A DNA stretch of 64,000 nt from Arthrinium phaeospermum (lineage: Eukaryota > Ascomycota > Sordariomycetes > Amphisphaeriales > Apiosporaceae), in the NCBI GenBank assembly GCA_006503535.1, contig QYRS01000008.1, forward strand, positions 2,728,001 through 2,792,000, given 5' to 3'. The translations under genes and the position numbers were made by a program. The notes beneath the pieces are model-generated. The model saw only the letters and a program-made list of their open reading frames with translations, did no database searches and was not told the DNA's origin. How positions within the stretch are numbered: the first letter of the stretch is position 1; each line of letters begins with the position of its first letter. Below, in pieces: positions 1 to 13,740 of this stretch.

Positions 1-3000
1 CTCGGGGGTACGTGTGGTGATGTGGGATGGGCAGAGGAGCTGCCAAGACGACAAACCGATAAGCTGACGGAGACGGGCGTCAATGTGCGCTGCGCTGGAT
101 GTCGCACATCGATCCAAGCTCCTGTGGCTGACGAGAGAGTATCTACCGCACCATCATCTTACGTCGCTGGATCTCCATCCCTCAGTCGATAAGAACACGA
201 ACATCTCGCTGATGTTGTCGTCGAAATTCTCGAGGGGATTTCTGCTTTCTCTCTCCCTCTCTTTCGCACTCGGATGCGTCGCATGCTGAGAAAGTGCTTG
301 CATGGTATCGCGGGCAGCTAAACTCAATTGTTGGCTGTTGGGGGTTTCTCTCCTCCCACTTCCCACTTTCCCCCACCCCACTGTCGCATTGCAGCTCAGC
401 TGGGATGCTTGGGGTCTTGGGACCGACAAACTCCGAAAGCCTGAGTGAGTGTTCCATAGAACGGGTACCTCCAAAAACACTCATGTACACTTGCGTGCAG
501 CCTGCGAATGTTGATTTCCATAAAGCCACTTGGCGTTTGCCGCTGACCAAAACTGGCCAGGGGTTCGGTCGGTAGACCAGGTCCGTCATTTCGTTTCTCT
601 CCAACTTTCTTGTCGATAGGCAATTCGTCGCATCTCGTTGCCCGAACCAAAGACGGCCAAAGAAAAAAATTGTGTCGTGGCCTGGGAAGCTCCACCCGCA
701 GATCCCCAACATCTTGTCCGCATTCAAGGTTAATCTGGGCGCCTTGTCAATCGTCGGATCGTGTCCGCACTGACCGTAGCTAGTAACCCATTAGATGAAG
801 TATCTCAATAGCGGTATTTACCATTTTGGCTGTCCTAATTTTATTGCGTCGCGCTTTGAAACAAGGCAAGACATCAGTTGAAGGTATTTGGGGAACGTCC
901 GGAGTGGCATTTGCGGCCAGTGAGGGCGCAGGAATTGTATCTTCGCCGACGGGTGTTCTATGAGCCGAGAGAGACATGGAAACCCATCCGCCCAGGCTGA
1001 CATGACAGGTGCGGACTCACTCGGCCGACGCGTACTGTGTGCCCAGTCAACCATGGAGTCGGTGCCGCCAAAGACGACGGACGGGAAGCCCTTGTCCTCT
1101 GCGGGAATCATGTAAGTTCAATCAACCTTAAGTTGTCGGTCACCAGGATGGTCAAATCACAACATCAATTCAGCATCTTGAAATCGTAGATTCTTACTGT
1201 AGTCCACAGTTCTGTCAGTAAGTAGCCGACGGACGCCAGCGCGAGCGGATCCAGTCCAATGGGAAGCTTCTAGTGCCTGCGTAGCTGCCAATCCAAGGGC
1301 GGCCTACGGTCCCCGAAAAGCCGGCCGGGGAAAAGTAAAGAGTCTAATAATATTCGGTCTCGGTTAGTTTGGCGCCCTGGTGGCCTGCAGGAACAGTTAG
1401 GCAGGTACAGCACAGTACTGCACCCCCACTCAGGTAGGGAGTAGTAGTCTGGCTTGAAAACTGACAACCTCTTTGGAAATGAAGCTACGTGTAGGTCTAT
1501 TCAAGATTTTTGTCCCATCTCTCCTAAGAGCGATCGCATGTCAGGGGTTGAGGCTTCTGAATGTTTTTGTTGTCTTCAACTTGAAGTGGTGAGTGCGAGA
1601 TGGGTACCGCCAAATGGGCCCGCCCCGTCTGACATTTCTGCTGATACTCGAACCTACTGTACTTGTCAAGTTCCTCAATAATCACTAAATGAGCATGCAA
1701 ACCAGGCACAAACCCCCAAATTCTTTCAAACAATCTCGCAGAATCGATGTCACCAATTCCCGTTTCATTTTCCCACGTGGTTCCTGTCTCACAGCCCAGT
1801 ATGCGATCTTTGGTGCCTTGCTGACGCGACCACGATGCTGCCGGCGGCTTAGGGTGATTAGAGGGAGATCTCCCCTAACCCTTTCGGGAACAACATCGTA
1901 CGATTCTGAAGTCAGAGTTGCATGTAGGGCTGGGGAAACACCACCCATCAACCACTTTCCAACGGCGAAGCTCCCTGCTTCGATCAATCAATCAAGCCCT
2001 TTCCAGACCCCTTCTAGAATCCAATCTAGATCTGCCGGGCCGCGCTGCGCCTTTTCTGTTTCTGGTCATCCGGGCCGCGCAGGTTTCCATCGATTCGATG
2101 TCGTCGGCTTGCGTACCGAGCAGATGGATCCCACTTTGTTCGTCGGCCCTGGAGCAAAACCACCCGGCGACAAATGCGCTTTCGACCGTAGAGATGTGCG
2201 CTAATACCAAAGGGCCAATGCCGAGGAGACAGCCGTGTAAGCAATCAACCCGTCGCTAATGGCCTTGGGCGCTTCGCACTCGCATCGCATCGTGGCCTGG
2301 GCTTGTGACCATGTTGGCGAAGAGGGCTTGCATTTCCTGCACGTTCGTCGACTCCCAGCCGATGGCACTGCAACTTCTAGGAGCTTGTTTAATGCATCAG
2401 CATGATGGTGGGTAGAAACCTAGTTTCCATTCTATACACTTGCCAGTCAATCATACGCTTGCATTAAAACGACTTCATCTTTTCCCCGCATGGTTTCATT
2501 GGATTTCGAGGCACGGTCGCCTTGATACTTGCAATGCCCTTGGTTCGTGTTGGCCCGCGGCACGCCAGCTTGCTGGATGATGGTTCGCGACTTGAGTTGC
2601 GAGTCCGCCGTTTCTTTCCTCCGTCTCTGTGTATGACTGAGAATCCTTACGTAACTTCCTTTCCCCGGAGAGCCTTACTGCCCCCAGTATAGCTTTAAGC
2701 TCAATATTGGCCTCTTGAGCATTGTGAACGCCCATGCCACTTGGGCTCAGTCCACTTCGATCTCGAGAACTTCGTCTCCCCCATCACATAATATGAATCG
2801 TCGTCGCCGTCCTGGCTGATAGGCAGGATGGCCCGCCATGGTCATACCACTCCGCAAGTGCATCGACTCGGGAATGACCTCAGCCCCAATGGTTCGTGGG
2901 AGCGTTCCACAGGACCAGACCAGTCTTAAGGAAGGACCAACACCACCTTGGGGATCCCCTGAATGACGACCCGATGGCTATGGCGGCAGCAACCATCTGG

Positions 3001-5281
3001 ACTAGGAGACGATATCAATGCGGTAAGCGACTTTGGGTGTTTATTCCATCCTGTTCATATGTTTATTCCACGTTATCCCAGTGTCTCATGGGGGGGAAAA
3101 GTAACCACTCGTTCGAGAAACTTCCATTATGGCCTCTTGGGACATCCTGTTCACTTCAAGAAGCACAACTATCCCATTGGTGACAGCAACCCCCAAGTCA
3201 GAACCTTCCAGAGACTTGCAATGACTTCTCAAGTCTTTCTTCTCACGAAGTCCACCTTGCTCCGGGCTGGATGAGTCAAACCGTCACAAAGTGTACCCCA
3301 TCACCACCGCACCGTAACAGCCCAGTTCCTTCCTCTTAGATAGTCGCGACCAGAGTCACATCGGTAACGACAACTCCATTCAACCAGCGACGTCTAAGAT
3401 CTCCTCAGACTCGCCGGCGTGTTCAAGATGGAATCGTCCTCTGTGTCGCCGGCGCCGATGCGGTCGTTCTTGGAGAGGACGACTCTAGGGGCGTCCTACC
3501 CCTCTGTGTAAGTAAGCACCGAAGGGCTTTGGGTGAAGTGAGTGAGGGTATGGCAGTCGGTCTGGGCAGCGATCAAGTAGATCTCTTCCTCGCCGCCGCG
3601 CAAGTCCTTGCCGACCTAAGGCTCCTGAGAGCCGGCGCAGTCCACTTGGTCTTGGTCTTGGTCCGGGTGCTCACCGATGGTCCTCTATCTACCCCTAGAA
3701 CGCCAGCAAGCCCGCATTGCGCTCGCCCCGTCGTCACGTCGGCGGACAGAGCCCTCGTCATATTAGTACTGCCGACTCGCCGCCGCCTTTTTAGGCGACG
3801 AGGCGGGAATGCAGCAACACATTGGGAATCTCGAAGACCTGCGCTCGCTCTTGCACCCACCGCGGAACTCTCAAAGACTCACCTACGGACTCGGCCAGCT
3901 CAATCGTCCTAGTGCTCGAGTCGCAAGGGCTCGGGGCCCAGTAGCCATGCGTGTCGCAGTCCGCCTGGCTCATGTGTACCCCGCTGCGTGATCCTGACAG
4001 GGACGACATGACTGACAGTATCACCGCAACAAAGTCGGTCGAGGCGGCATGCCATCCTGGCACCTCCCTTTGAGGCATTCGTCCTCGTGTCTCAAGCGAG
4101 CCAATGCCTCGGAACAACATAAGCAACCACCAGCCTCGGGGCCCGGTTGATCGCAGCACCGCCCGTCTCCCCAGCCAAGCGCACAGGAGACGCGGGGGTA
4201 GCAGATGATCGATGGCGATGCACCCTCGCCAAGCACGGCCAATGCCGCCGTCGCGCTTGCTGAATACATAGCTTTCCTGCTGTTCGTGGGGACTCGGGTG
4301 TTGCGATACCACTTTGAAACGCGTCCAAACCATACCGCGTCCCCACCTCGCCGTCACGAACACCACTACGGCCAGCGCAAGGAGGCCAGTCGGCTATGGC
4401 GCTTGGCATCGTCGCGCGTGCGATGCAGGGCCCTCAGAGGGAGGCAGCCGATCAGACGGATTGCGGAGAACGACGCGACCAAGGCCTCGTGTTCGAGAAG
4501 GATCGAGTCCGGGGTGGTGCAGGGAAGGCGGAGAACTCCATTCGACACGACCCCGGCCAGAACCCCGGCCGCCAACGCGGATCCCGAGGCCGCCGCCCGT
4601 GGGAAGCAACGGTACCAAGCTAGAGGCACCAAGACCCGACGGCGTGGTTACAGAAAGATGGATGGATGGTGATAGAGTTCAGATGGGTAGCATCCGCCCC
4701 TCCGCTACGTGCTAGTCGGGGTTACAGTGCATGCATGCGCGTACGCGCGCCCCTGGCTTGATTGTTCAACGTTTATGGTCATCGAGACGGACGGGCGCAT
4801 GCACGGGGGATGTATTAGAAAAACTCTCGAAAAGTCTCGAAGGAACGAATGCATGCGGGTCAGTTTCGTGTATCATGATAGAGTTCTATGTAGTCTAATC
4901 AAGACGCGATGCGCATGACCCAGATGAGTTCCCAGTAGCAGACTACTCTCATCAATGCAACTCCTGACATAGGACGCATACATCGCCGGGTGCTCCAATT
5001 CCTGGCGCTTTCAATTGACGCATTTCTCTCAACTGCGAAATCTATCTTCTAGATAGAGTGATAGCTATTATTGATTGCCATCTAATGCACTCCGTATAGT
5101 GCAGACGTGGACGCACTTGCCTCGACTTCTGGGCATGGCTGTAAGCAACACATAGCGAGGTCCCCAGTCCCATCTCAATATACGCTAGTGCAAGTTTCTC
5201 CAATCGCCTATTATATACCCCTCTAAAGAGGATCCCGATCAATACCCTCTCAGGTAAAATGGGACAGCCCATTATTCAACA
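1..5281. other. Left intergenic region, no supported gene
   Basis: I see only short overlapping open frames on both strands, none with a recognisable domain, a convincing start or a splice chain. A GC-rich block at about 3,400-4,640 has longer minus-strand frames, including 191 codons at 3,791-4,366 and 88 codons at 4,366-4,632, but they match no family I know and they shift frame against each other. It could be an old gene relic or chance open frames in GC-rich DNA. Confidence 0.5.
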
Positions 5282-5393
5282 GCCCGCTTGGCTTAGTGGT
5301 AAAGCGCATCACTAGTAATTAGGAAGCTGCAATTCTCCGGAAGGCACGACCGACGACATGATGAGATCACTGGTTCGATTCCAGTAGTGGGCA
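5282..5393 (+). tRNA. tRNA-Thr (anticodon AGT) with intron
   Basis: This is a full cloverleaf. The acceptor stem is GCCCGCT pairing with AGTGGGC (one G-U), the D stem is GCTT/AAGC, the anticodon stem is CATCA/TGATG, and the T arm is ACTGG-TTCGATT-CCAGT with discriminator A at 5,393. The anticodon AGT is at 5,314-5,316 in loop CTAGTA. A 40-nt intron (about 5,318-5,357) follows position 37, the canonical site for nuclear tRNA introns. A T-rich stretch just downstream fits RNA polymerase III termination. It reads ACN threonine codons after A34-to-inosine editing, as is known for this tRNA class. Confidence 0.93.
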
Positions 5394-6945
5394 TTTACTT
5401 TTGCTTAATAATTCTTTTATTATTAATTTTTATTTTATTCTTTTTCCCTTTTCTTTTTTATTAAATATCTTTTATAAAAACATTTATTTTATTATCTACG
5501 GAGTACGTTAATTACTAATAATAATTATATACAGTTAGGATAATGCCACAGTTTCAACTACACAGCTCATGATACCCCCAAACCCCCACGGCACCGTCAA
5601 GCACTTCCCTCCCACAACCCACACAAACACCGCTCTTGGCCGCTTTCTCTATCTTATCGTCACCTACCTCCCCACGTAGTCACATACAGTAAGCAGCAGT
5701 GAAGCGTCAAGAGGCATGAGCCGAAAGACCACACAAGCCCTCCTGTAGGCACGAGTCATTCTAGTCAGGCACGCCCGCAGACGCACCCACGCCCCCATCC
5801 CATCTACCCTCAGTCCTCGCAACATGAGACGGCATGGCATGCAGGGCCAAAAAGTCTAATACATAGAACAGAAAGTCTCTTTCACTCTCTCCCTCGCAAA
5901 CCGCCAAGTTCGAGTCAGGTTGCCCCCCGATTACACCACGAACTCACGTCTTCCCACCCCATCCCCGAAGGTTGGCCGGTTCGTCCCAGTCAGTTGGGTC
6001 TCGTCCGGTTACCATTTTTTATTTTGGTTCGACTGGGCGCCAACCAACGGGCCCTCCCGCGAGAAATTATCCTGACACCCCGTCTCCCGCCCTCCTGACA
6101 CACTCTGGGCACCACGCGCTGACAAGACGGAGCCAAGGAATTCAAACCCGGGCATCTGATACGGCCAACAATTTGATCGTCCAAAGAAACGGAAAGTTCC
6201 AGCCGCCTCGCCCAATTCCCATCCCCAAGATCCCAAGATCGCAAACGCCCATCGGGCCAAGCAGGCTAAGCCTCCCCTTTATGATCGCCCGATCCGACAA
6301 CAATTCAGACACAACACAAGAGGCACGGCGCAGCACTCGGCGGTTTTGGCTTATTATTAAAATTGTCGATTTCTATCTAGACTTGTTTTGGTCTCCTATG
6401 TCTATATATAGCGAATAGCTAATGGAGGAGCGAGGAAGCGAGAGAAGTTTGAGAAAAGACAGGAAGGCGAGAGAGCAAAAAGGAAACATGACACGCCGAA
6501 CAAACAAACAAAAACAATTGTGTGTTTCCCCTGCTTCGTTGACCCGTTGTAACCATTGGTCCCCCCCATCTCGAGGTATGTGAATGTAGATGATGTCGAT
6601 GAAAATCTAGACTTGGGTGCCCCGCCTTGATATTGCGGGCTGGATATCTCAAAAAACAGAAATCAGAAGCCAAAAAAAAAAATTATTGAAAAGCCTCGTC
6701 CACGGACAACTTTTGCTTGCCCATGGTGGCTTTGTTTTGCCGTACCACCACCCCCTGGTGTTGTATGATGTATGCCCCATCTAGAAAAAGAACCAAGCGC
6801 CGGACCATGTGTGTGAGAGAGAAGGATGAAAAATTAAACCCCAGTAGGTAGAAAGTGTTGCCGCATCCTGGTCAGAAGTGAAGGAAATGCTTGGAGGGAG
6901 AATTGAAGAGAGCCCCGCGGTGGTGTAGAGCAAAAGGTTCGTTTT
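5394..6945. other. Intergenic region with AT-rich patch
   Basis: The first 150 bases (about 5,396-5,540) are strongly AT-rich with T runs, in contrast to the GC-rich surroundings. The 10-mer TACGGAGTAC occurs at 5,497-5,506. The rest has no supported gene; the last few hundred bases are probably the 3' untranslated and downstream region of the transporter on the minus strand. Confidence 0.5.
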
Positions 6946-8474
6946 CTAGTGGTCGTTGACATCCTCGTCACGGCCCGGGTACATGATGTCTTGCTTGATG
7001 ACGGCCCGGACGAGGTTGTAGGCAACAAAGATGAACATCAGGAGCAGGGCGATGGACAGGCCCGTGGCGAACCACTTGACCGCCTCGCTCTTGAGCTCGT
7101 TGCTGAGGGTGATGGTGGCCAGGACGAATCCTGTGTTGGGGAAGACCATGGCCCACCAGCCCAGGTGGAAGTACACTGGCGGGCTCGAGATGACGGCAAT
7201 GACACCAATGAAGAACCACCAGACCGCCAGTGCCCACAGGAACACGGCGGCCATGACGGCCGTGGTGCGGATCATGGGTGCGTCGAGGATGCCGTCAAAG
7301 CTGGGGTCGAACTTGTCGGGAAGGCCGTTGGCCATGCCGATGAGGGCCAGCGCCGTGAAGGCGGGGGGTCCCACACACATGAACAGACCGGGTCGGTGTT
7401 CGCGGTTCGGGAGGCCTGCATGACGAGTCAGTAACGGTCAATCAGACGGGAGATGAAAATGCAATGGGAATACGTACCGGCTGACATGAGGCGGCCAACC
7501 ATGTGGGCGTACATCATGAACGCGACGGAAATGCCGAGTCCCTGGCAGGTAAGGCCGGCCACGATGATGGGAATCGAGGCCACGGCGGGTTGGGTCTGGG
7601 CAATGACCGAGGCGATGGTACCCGACAGCATGATGGGGAAGATGGGCAGGATCCAGGTGGGCATCATGGTCTGCAGGCCGAAGTTATGCGCCGCAAACAC
7701 GTAGCTGTACTGGCCCACGGCGAGCATCAGAGTGACAATGACATAGAGCCAGAAGGCCGTCTGGATGGCCCAGATGAGCGCCGTGTCGTTGTCGGGGATG
7801 GCGTAGCGCTGGGTGCTGGTGATGAGCGTGGCGATGGACAGGAAGAAGGTGGGGAAGAAGAAGCCTTCACGCTCGTGCGACAGCGACTTGGCGAAGTCGC
7901 CCTTGTGGAGCAGGAACCGCGTCACCATGCCGGCGCACAGGAGGGTGAAGATGATGATGTTGAGGATGTAGACGAACAGGCCGATCTGTCGCAGGCCGGG
8001 GAACTGGTGAGGCTGCGCAAAGATGAGCAGTGACAGACCACCGGTACTCATGGACGTGGTGAACCAGGCCCAAGTGAAGTGGTGCATGCGCTGCTTGAGG
8101 CCCAGCTTCGGTCGGTTGGGGTCGAAGATGTCGACACCATCCATGTTGTGGCCACCATGCGCACCTGCCTTCTCCATATCGTGACCCTCCTTGCCGTCCT
8201 TGAGCGATGACGCCGCCGAGTTGACTTGCGTCTCCGTCATACCCATGCTCATCCGTCGCTTCTCGTCCATCGGGGCGTGTTCGTAAGGCCCAGACGGTTG
8301 GCCCGGGTGTGGTAGCTGGTACGACGACATGCTGCTCTGGTGTTGGTGGTGATGTTGTTGTGACGATGTTTCGGAGTAGGAGTTGGACGGGCCAGCCTCT
8401 CCAGTGGTATAAGGAACTTGGTAGTTGGCTTGGTACCCCCCGTATGAGGGTGCCTGGGCATGTCCCTTGTCCAT
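6946..8474 (-). CDS. Mae1/SLAC1-family (TDT) anion transporter, malate or C4-dicarboxylate transporter-like
   Basis: There are two exons on the minus strand, 8474-7478 and 7415-6946, separated by a 62-nt intron (donor GTACGT, acceptor TGCAG). The joined frame closes at 488 aa. Residues 1-130 are hydrophilic, rich in Gln, His and Ser, and probably disordered. From HFTWAWF (about 132-138) on there are about ten hydrophobic segments, the architecture of the tellurite-resistance/dicarboxylate transporter (TDT) family that includes fission-yeast Mae1, plant SLAC1 and fungal Ssu1. The STGG after the first helix and the PPAF motif in exon 2 fit this family. It likely sits in the plasma membrane and moves malate or another small anion; sulfite (Ssu1-like) is the main alternative, and the sequence alone does not decide. 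The start is the first Met of the open frame and is followed by plausible coding sequence. The C-terminus is short and acidic (MYPGRDEDVNDH). Confidence 0.9.
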
Positions 8475-11400
8475 TTTTTGTGTTTTTTTTTTGTTGTCCT
8501 CGGGCTTGCCGGTGGCAAAGAGCGTATCGGACGTTTTGCGGATGTGTACACGATGATGAGAGATGTGATATGTATATACAACACAGACGATGAAGGAGAA
8601 ATGTGTGTGAGGAAAAGTTGGGGTGGAGGGGTTATGAATATGGGGAAAAGAGAAGAGAGGAAAGGAAATCGGAACAAGAAATAGGAAACAAGTCTAAACA
8701 AGTATACGAAAAAACAAGAGAACCGGTCTCTGAACGAAATGAACTCTGATCCCAGCGACGGCAGCAGTTGTGAGGATCATAGATGGGGATCAGGCGTGAA
8801 CGTCTCCTTTATCATGGCTTAGGCTCTCGGCGCGTGGGTCCAATATTGGGAGCCAAGAATTAGGAAACATCGCTGGATGGAAACGATGGATGCCAAGCAA
8901 CCGATCGGCCAGGGTATAGTAGCAGCAGGAGTACCGTTGCAAGAGATAAGCACGGTAGCCATGCCCGTCTGTCAATCTGGCAGCCGCCCGCCCAAGAGAC
9001 AGGAGAGAGAGAGGAGACGTACAGAGCGCGCCACTGCCAGAGCCCCCAGCGCTGGCACGTACATGCCTGTCACTGTCGCAGACTCCCTAGCCCTCCCCCG
9101 AGCCCCCTCATCCCCATCATCTCTGTAGGCGACGTGTTAGCGTGAGCTGCTAATAGATTTGCGGTGGCCGAAACGGCGAAACCAGCCAGTGCCGTTTCTT
9201 GTCACCTGGCTGATGGTGATCACCGTCATTGGGGCCTAGTACGTACCGGGCACCGTCGCAGTGGGCAGTGTCTTAAGGTTGGGAATAGTATCAAGTCTGA
9301 CCCACCTGTGCCCGGATGCTGGTGTTTAGTATGAAGACATGAAGTACGCTATACGGGCAGGGGTGGCTGATAGGTTCATTCGGGCTGCAGACGCGCTTGG
9401 CGCAATTTCTAGATGGCCATGAGAGATGGGCCGCACAGAGGTTCGCGAGGCTCGAGAGGCCCCGGAGCTACGCCGCGCGTGTGCCACGGGGATGATGTCT
9501 GTTTGACGTGGGACAGGACGGGAAGCGATAAGAGGTAGGCAGAGGCAAGCAGAGGCAAGCAGAGCACCGCAAGCGAAAAAGCAAGGCAAAGGCGCCGAGT
9601 CCAGATCGAAACACGGCCAAGGCCTTCAAAGTCGATGAAAATAGCAACGAGGAAAAACTTAGCTTTCAGGATATCCATGCCAGCGTCGCAAGGGACGGGC
9701 AAGGGACGCTGGAAGGGTTGCGCCGAAACGAAACAAAAAAGACAGGTACAGGTGTACTGGTGCTTGGCCTGACAGACGCCCGACCAATCGGGGGGCGACG
9801 CATCATGGGTGGCAGTTCACGGCAAGATCGCCAGGGCCGCTGAAGGGCCGTGGGCCGTTGGCTCTTAGTGGCTGGCCGCCGGGGTGTTGGCTGCAGGAAG
9901 GAAGAGGGAGAGAGGTCAAGAGATGGGAATCTAGGGATCCTGGAAGGTTTTCGTCCGACGACGTCAAACCTCCCAAGGCCCAGAGTGCTACAGGTAGGTG
10001 GGGCCCGGGACTCAATCAGACAGCTCCCCCTGCTAAGTGCCAAGCTCGACGGTCTGCCTTACAAGCTTACCACCAATCCCACTGCGACCTCGTAGCCAGG
10101 TAGTGGCTAGCGTGCCTGGCTCTTCCCCTGGCACCCTGACAGCTGGTGAACGAATGCGGCTCTTTGGAGATGGCCGTCGCTTGGCGGGTTCTTGGCGGGT
10201 TCTTGGCCGTGTCTTGGATGGCATTGGCAAAGCGGGCCCTTTCGAGATGATAGCCAAGAGCAGCACGTCCTGGGCATATCAAAGTGGGGGCGCGCCCGAC
10301 AGCAGCCACCTGAACTGTTTCGCACGTGGGGGCATGGCAGGCCTAAAGGGAACTGTAGGAAACACTTCAAACACCTGCACACACACTGGAAACCCTCCTT
10401 CCGAGAAAACCCGGCCAAGAGGGAGAGAAAAACAACAGCCATCTTCTATCTTGCTTCCATTTTTACCACTGCACCGCTGCGAGCTCCGCATGGCGAAGTT
10501 TTTCATTGGAGCCCGACGATAACGGGAGCGTATCACCAACCCTGTTTCATCTATTTTTTGCCTTTCCTTCTACTCTGGTTCCAAGAAGAAACGAGCGGTC
10601 GAAGATTACGGGCGGGCGATCGAGTAAGGTCCTCCCACAGCACCACCTCCTCCAATTGGCGGCGTCACACGCTCGACGGGCTTGCTCTCGACACCACGAC
10701 TTGAACTTACATGTTACGGTGCAGGCGCTGCGCAGGCTCGGCAACCAGCCTCCAACGGGTCCATGAAACAGAAGCTTCCATCAAGTCTATTCTCGATCGC
10801 CGAGAGCCTCCAACGTAGATGTGGTCGCAGCAACAGTTGTCAATTCCGTCCGTCTGTCCTGTCGTTTATTCACTTCTGTCCCCGCCAAACCATCAAGGGA
10901 CTTGGGACCATGTTTGTTACCCCAAACCCCCCAAACCCCCTCCTCCTTCCAAAACCGCCAGCCGTTCCGTCTCCTCTGTTTTGACGTTGCGGTTTCCATT
11001 ATGCCATCCACATTTGCCATCATCTATGTTTCTGGGCCTAATTTAGTCGTGGGCGGGTAAGTGCAGGCCAAGTCTAGACCGGCGGCACTCGGGGCCCTGA
11101 GCCCAGTATGGCCCAGCATCCACTGTGCTATTCGATGGGTCTGTGACGCACCATCACATGCAACCTTGCCCTCCCCTAACATCCCCGACTCGAACTTGCA
11201 GCTGCATACCCAAATCGAAATGCGCATCAATGCGTACTTCCTCCACCAAAGAAAATTAACCGGAAGCAGGTTCGAGGTTTTCTTATTAGTTGCGCCGAGT
11301 CTGCTTTTTCCTTCAGTCTCAATGGCATTGAAGAAGCGTCTTGGCGTGCATCCCTCCAGATCGATGTAGTATCTTGCGCCGTCTTGTTACGCGTTCTGCT

Positions 11401-13740
11401 GCGCCTGTTGTGTCTACCTTAGACTAAAGCGAAGGCGACTGGCGATCGACACCTCTCTACAATAAGTCAAGTGGAGCCACAATGTCCATCACTTATATCA
11501 CGGGCTTGGCTCCCTCGTCTTTATCTGCGCTGTAATGCATGCAGACGCTATCCGATGTGCTAACTTCTGACCTCATCCGCATCACAGCCTCCGGGCGTTT
11601 CTCTCGAAAACCCGGAAACAAAGCGAGTCAAGGTAGAAGAAAGGTTTAGGTATTCGGCCCATTACAACAGGGCTGCTGCCGGCTTTCAAAACGTGACAAC
11701 GCCCCCGCGCCGGCGTTTCGATATCGGCCGCCACGGCGATAACTTCCAAGGCAAAGCGGCAAAACTTTTTCTTGAAGAATTCTTTTTGGTGAAGACTTCG
11801 TCATTGGGTCCCGGCGGTTCGAGTCAGGCAGGCGAAAATGCTGCCCAGCGAGGTTGCTTCTTCCCTATCTTTGCCGCCCAGAAGGCCTCCTGCAGCTTGT
11901 GGGTTTTGGATGCCAGCAATCTTAAAGTGGTTTGCTTGGCTGGCCCACGACCCAAAGACGGGCCGCCACTAGTCGGCTTGGCTCGTGGATTATCATCTCT
12001 TTGATCTCGACCGAGTGCGCGTCCCCGTACGGAGTGACCTACGTCTCCTACCTGGAGATGAGGTCCTGGACGTGCGGACGTGGAACTGTCCCCGTGTTGG
12101 GGGGTGCTGGAGTTCTGCTGGAGGGGCAAAGGGGGTAACTGCACGCGATCTTTGCTGCGCAATTGGACCAGCGCCTTTCTTATCAATGCATGCAAGCACG
12201 AAAGATTCGTCGCTACTACATCATCTCGCGATTGAAATGTTCAATGTTACGGTAAGACAGGTAAAGTGAATGAAGAATATCAATTGTCGCATAGGCCCTG
12301 GATCTGCCCTGCCCTTCCCGTCAGTCAGCAATTGAAGTCGGGGTTCGATTAAGCTTCTTGCTTATCTTGCTTTTAGTCATAGTACGACGGCAGGCTTTTT
12401 GGCATTTCTTGGGCGTTTCGCCGAATTGCCATGGCGAACGGGTGATCGTCTTGTACGATTTTCCGCCGCGCCTTGGCTCTCATCCCTTTCAGTCGGCTTG
12501 GCAAGGTGGGCTCCGCCCAAAGGCATCCATCCCATGCACATGCACATGCGCCCGTGTGGCGTAGTCCCTCTCCTCTGCCAAGCCAGGCGCAATCTCTTGG
12601 TTTTTTGGGCGGACGACCCGATAAGCGCATGCAATTTACCAGGTATTGATTCGTCTTAGAGCGAGGTAGATAAAAAAGGTTTCAGGCCTAGCTTGCCTCG
12701 CGCGACTGGCTCGATGTCGTGCGGCCTCATGTTGAGTGCTTTTCATGGCGCAGCTGCTATTTGGATCTGCATATTCGACTAATAAACGACGGTAGGGGGA
12801 TCGTCATTGCTGTCACATTTGACTCTTTCCGATTGTGTTGCCCAGAGATGCCGGCGTTTGTGAGCTGAGTGTGCAGAAATAACGTGCATCACATCTGATT
12901 TGGTGTCGGCACACGCTTCGCTGTTTCACGTTCTCACTATTTATAGTGGTGATATAGGACCGCCAGCCTTATTAGAAGGGGTAACAAATCGCGATATCAC
13001 ACGATATCATCGGGTTCAGGCGGGGAAATCTGCACCGGAAGTTCGCAGGTCCGAAGGTAGGCATGAGAGTAAGTGAAGCTGGAGTTGTATACTTGAGGTT
13101 TGCAAATGTAGCAATGCTGGGTTTCTTGTTATTCATCATTTCTTATGGGCTATTCATGGAAACAATGTCCAGATCAAGTAACCTTTTCGATTCTGTACAA
13201 AGTTTCGTCGACGGCAGCAAAGACGGATTGAGATGACTTTTGATGAATCTCCTCATAGCGTAGATTAGAATACAAAAACAAACATCGCCACCTCCATTGT
13301 TGGTACGAAATACCCCTGAGACAACTGCATCGTCGATTTCCAAATAAACAATGCCGAATTCCGTGACGTGGGCAGCGGCGAGATGCAACTACATGCAACG
13401 CATCTTGGCCGACGTCAGTCATCTTACAACGGGAATTCGGCACTCAACTCTACAAAGCGTTCCAGCAAGTGTCATCCGTGGCGGACCTATTAGTGGTCAC
13501 GACCGTGTCAATTCAGATTATCAGATTGTCACTAACTGCATCTTCGTGTTACATACATCCAACATGATACCCTATCCTCACCAAGAGACCAAGAGAGAAG
13601 ATTTTATTAATATGGAACCGCGCATGAAACTGCGTCCCCGGATGCAGCCTCTCTTCCCCATCCCCACTGCCATGGCCTGGCAGGCCGCAGTTTGGCCGGT
13701 GACGCATCGTGACGGAGAATGGTGGCCCGCGGCTCTTGGC
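8475..13740. other. Gene desert between transporter and rhodopsin-like gene
   Basis: About 5.3 kb hold only short overlapping frames (up to about 170 codons near 10,000-10,700) with no recognised domain and no consistent splice structure. The first 250 bases upstream of the transporter start are probably its 5' untranslated region and promoter. A G-rich minus-strand tract lies at 10,920-10,946. No tRNA or 5S rRNA pattern was seen. Confidence 0.5.
10920..10946 (-). other. Possible G-quadruplex tract
   Basis: On the minus strand this reads GGAGGA, then G5, TTT, G6, TTT, G4. The three long G runs with TTT spacers, plus the flanking GG doublets or the split G6 run, could supply four tracts. Whether it folds or matters is unknown. 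Confidence 0.35.
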
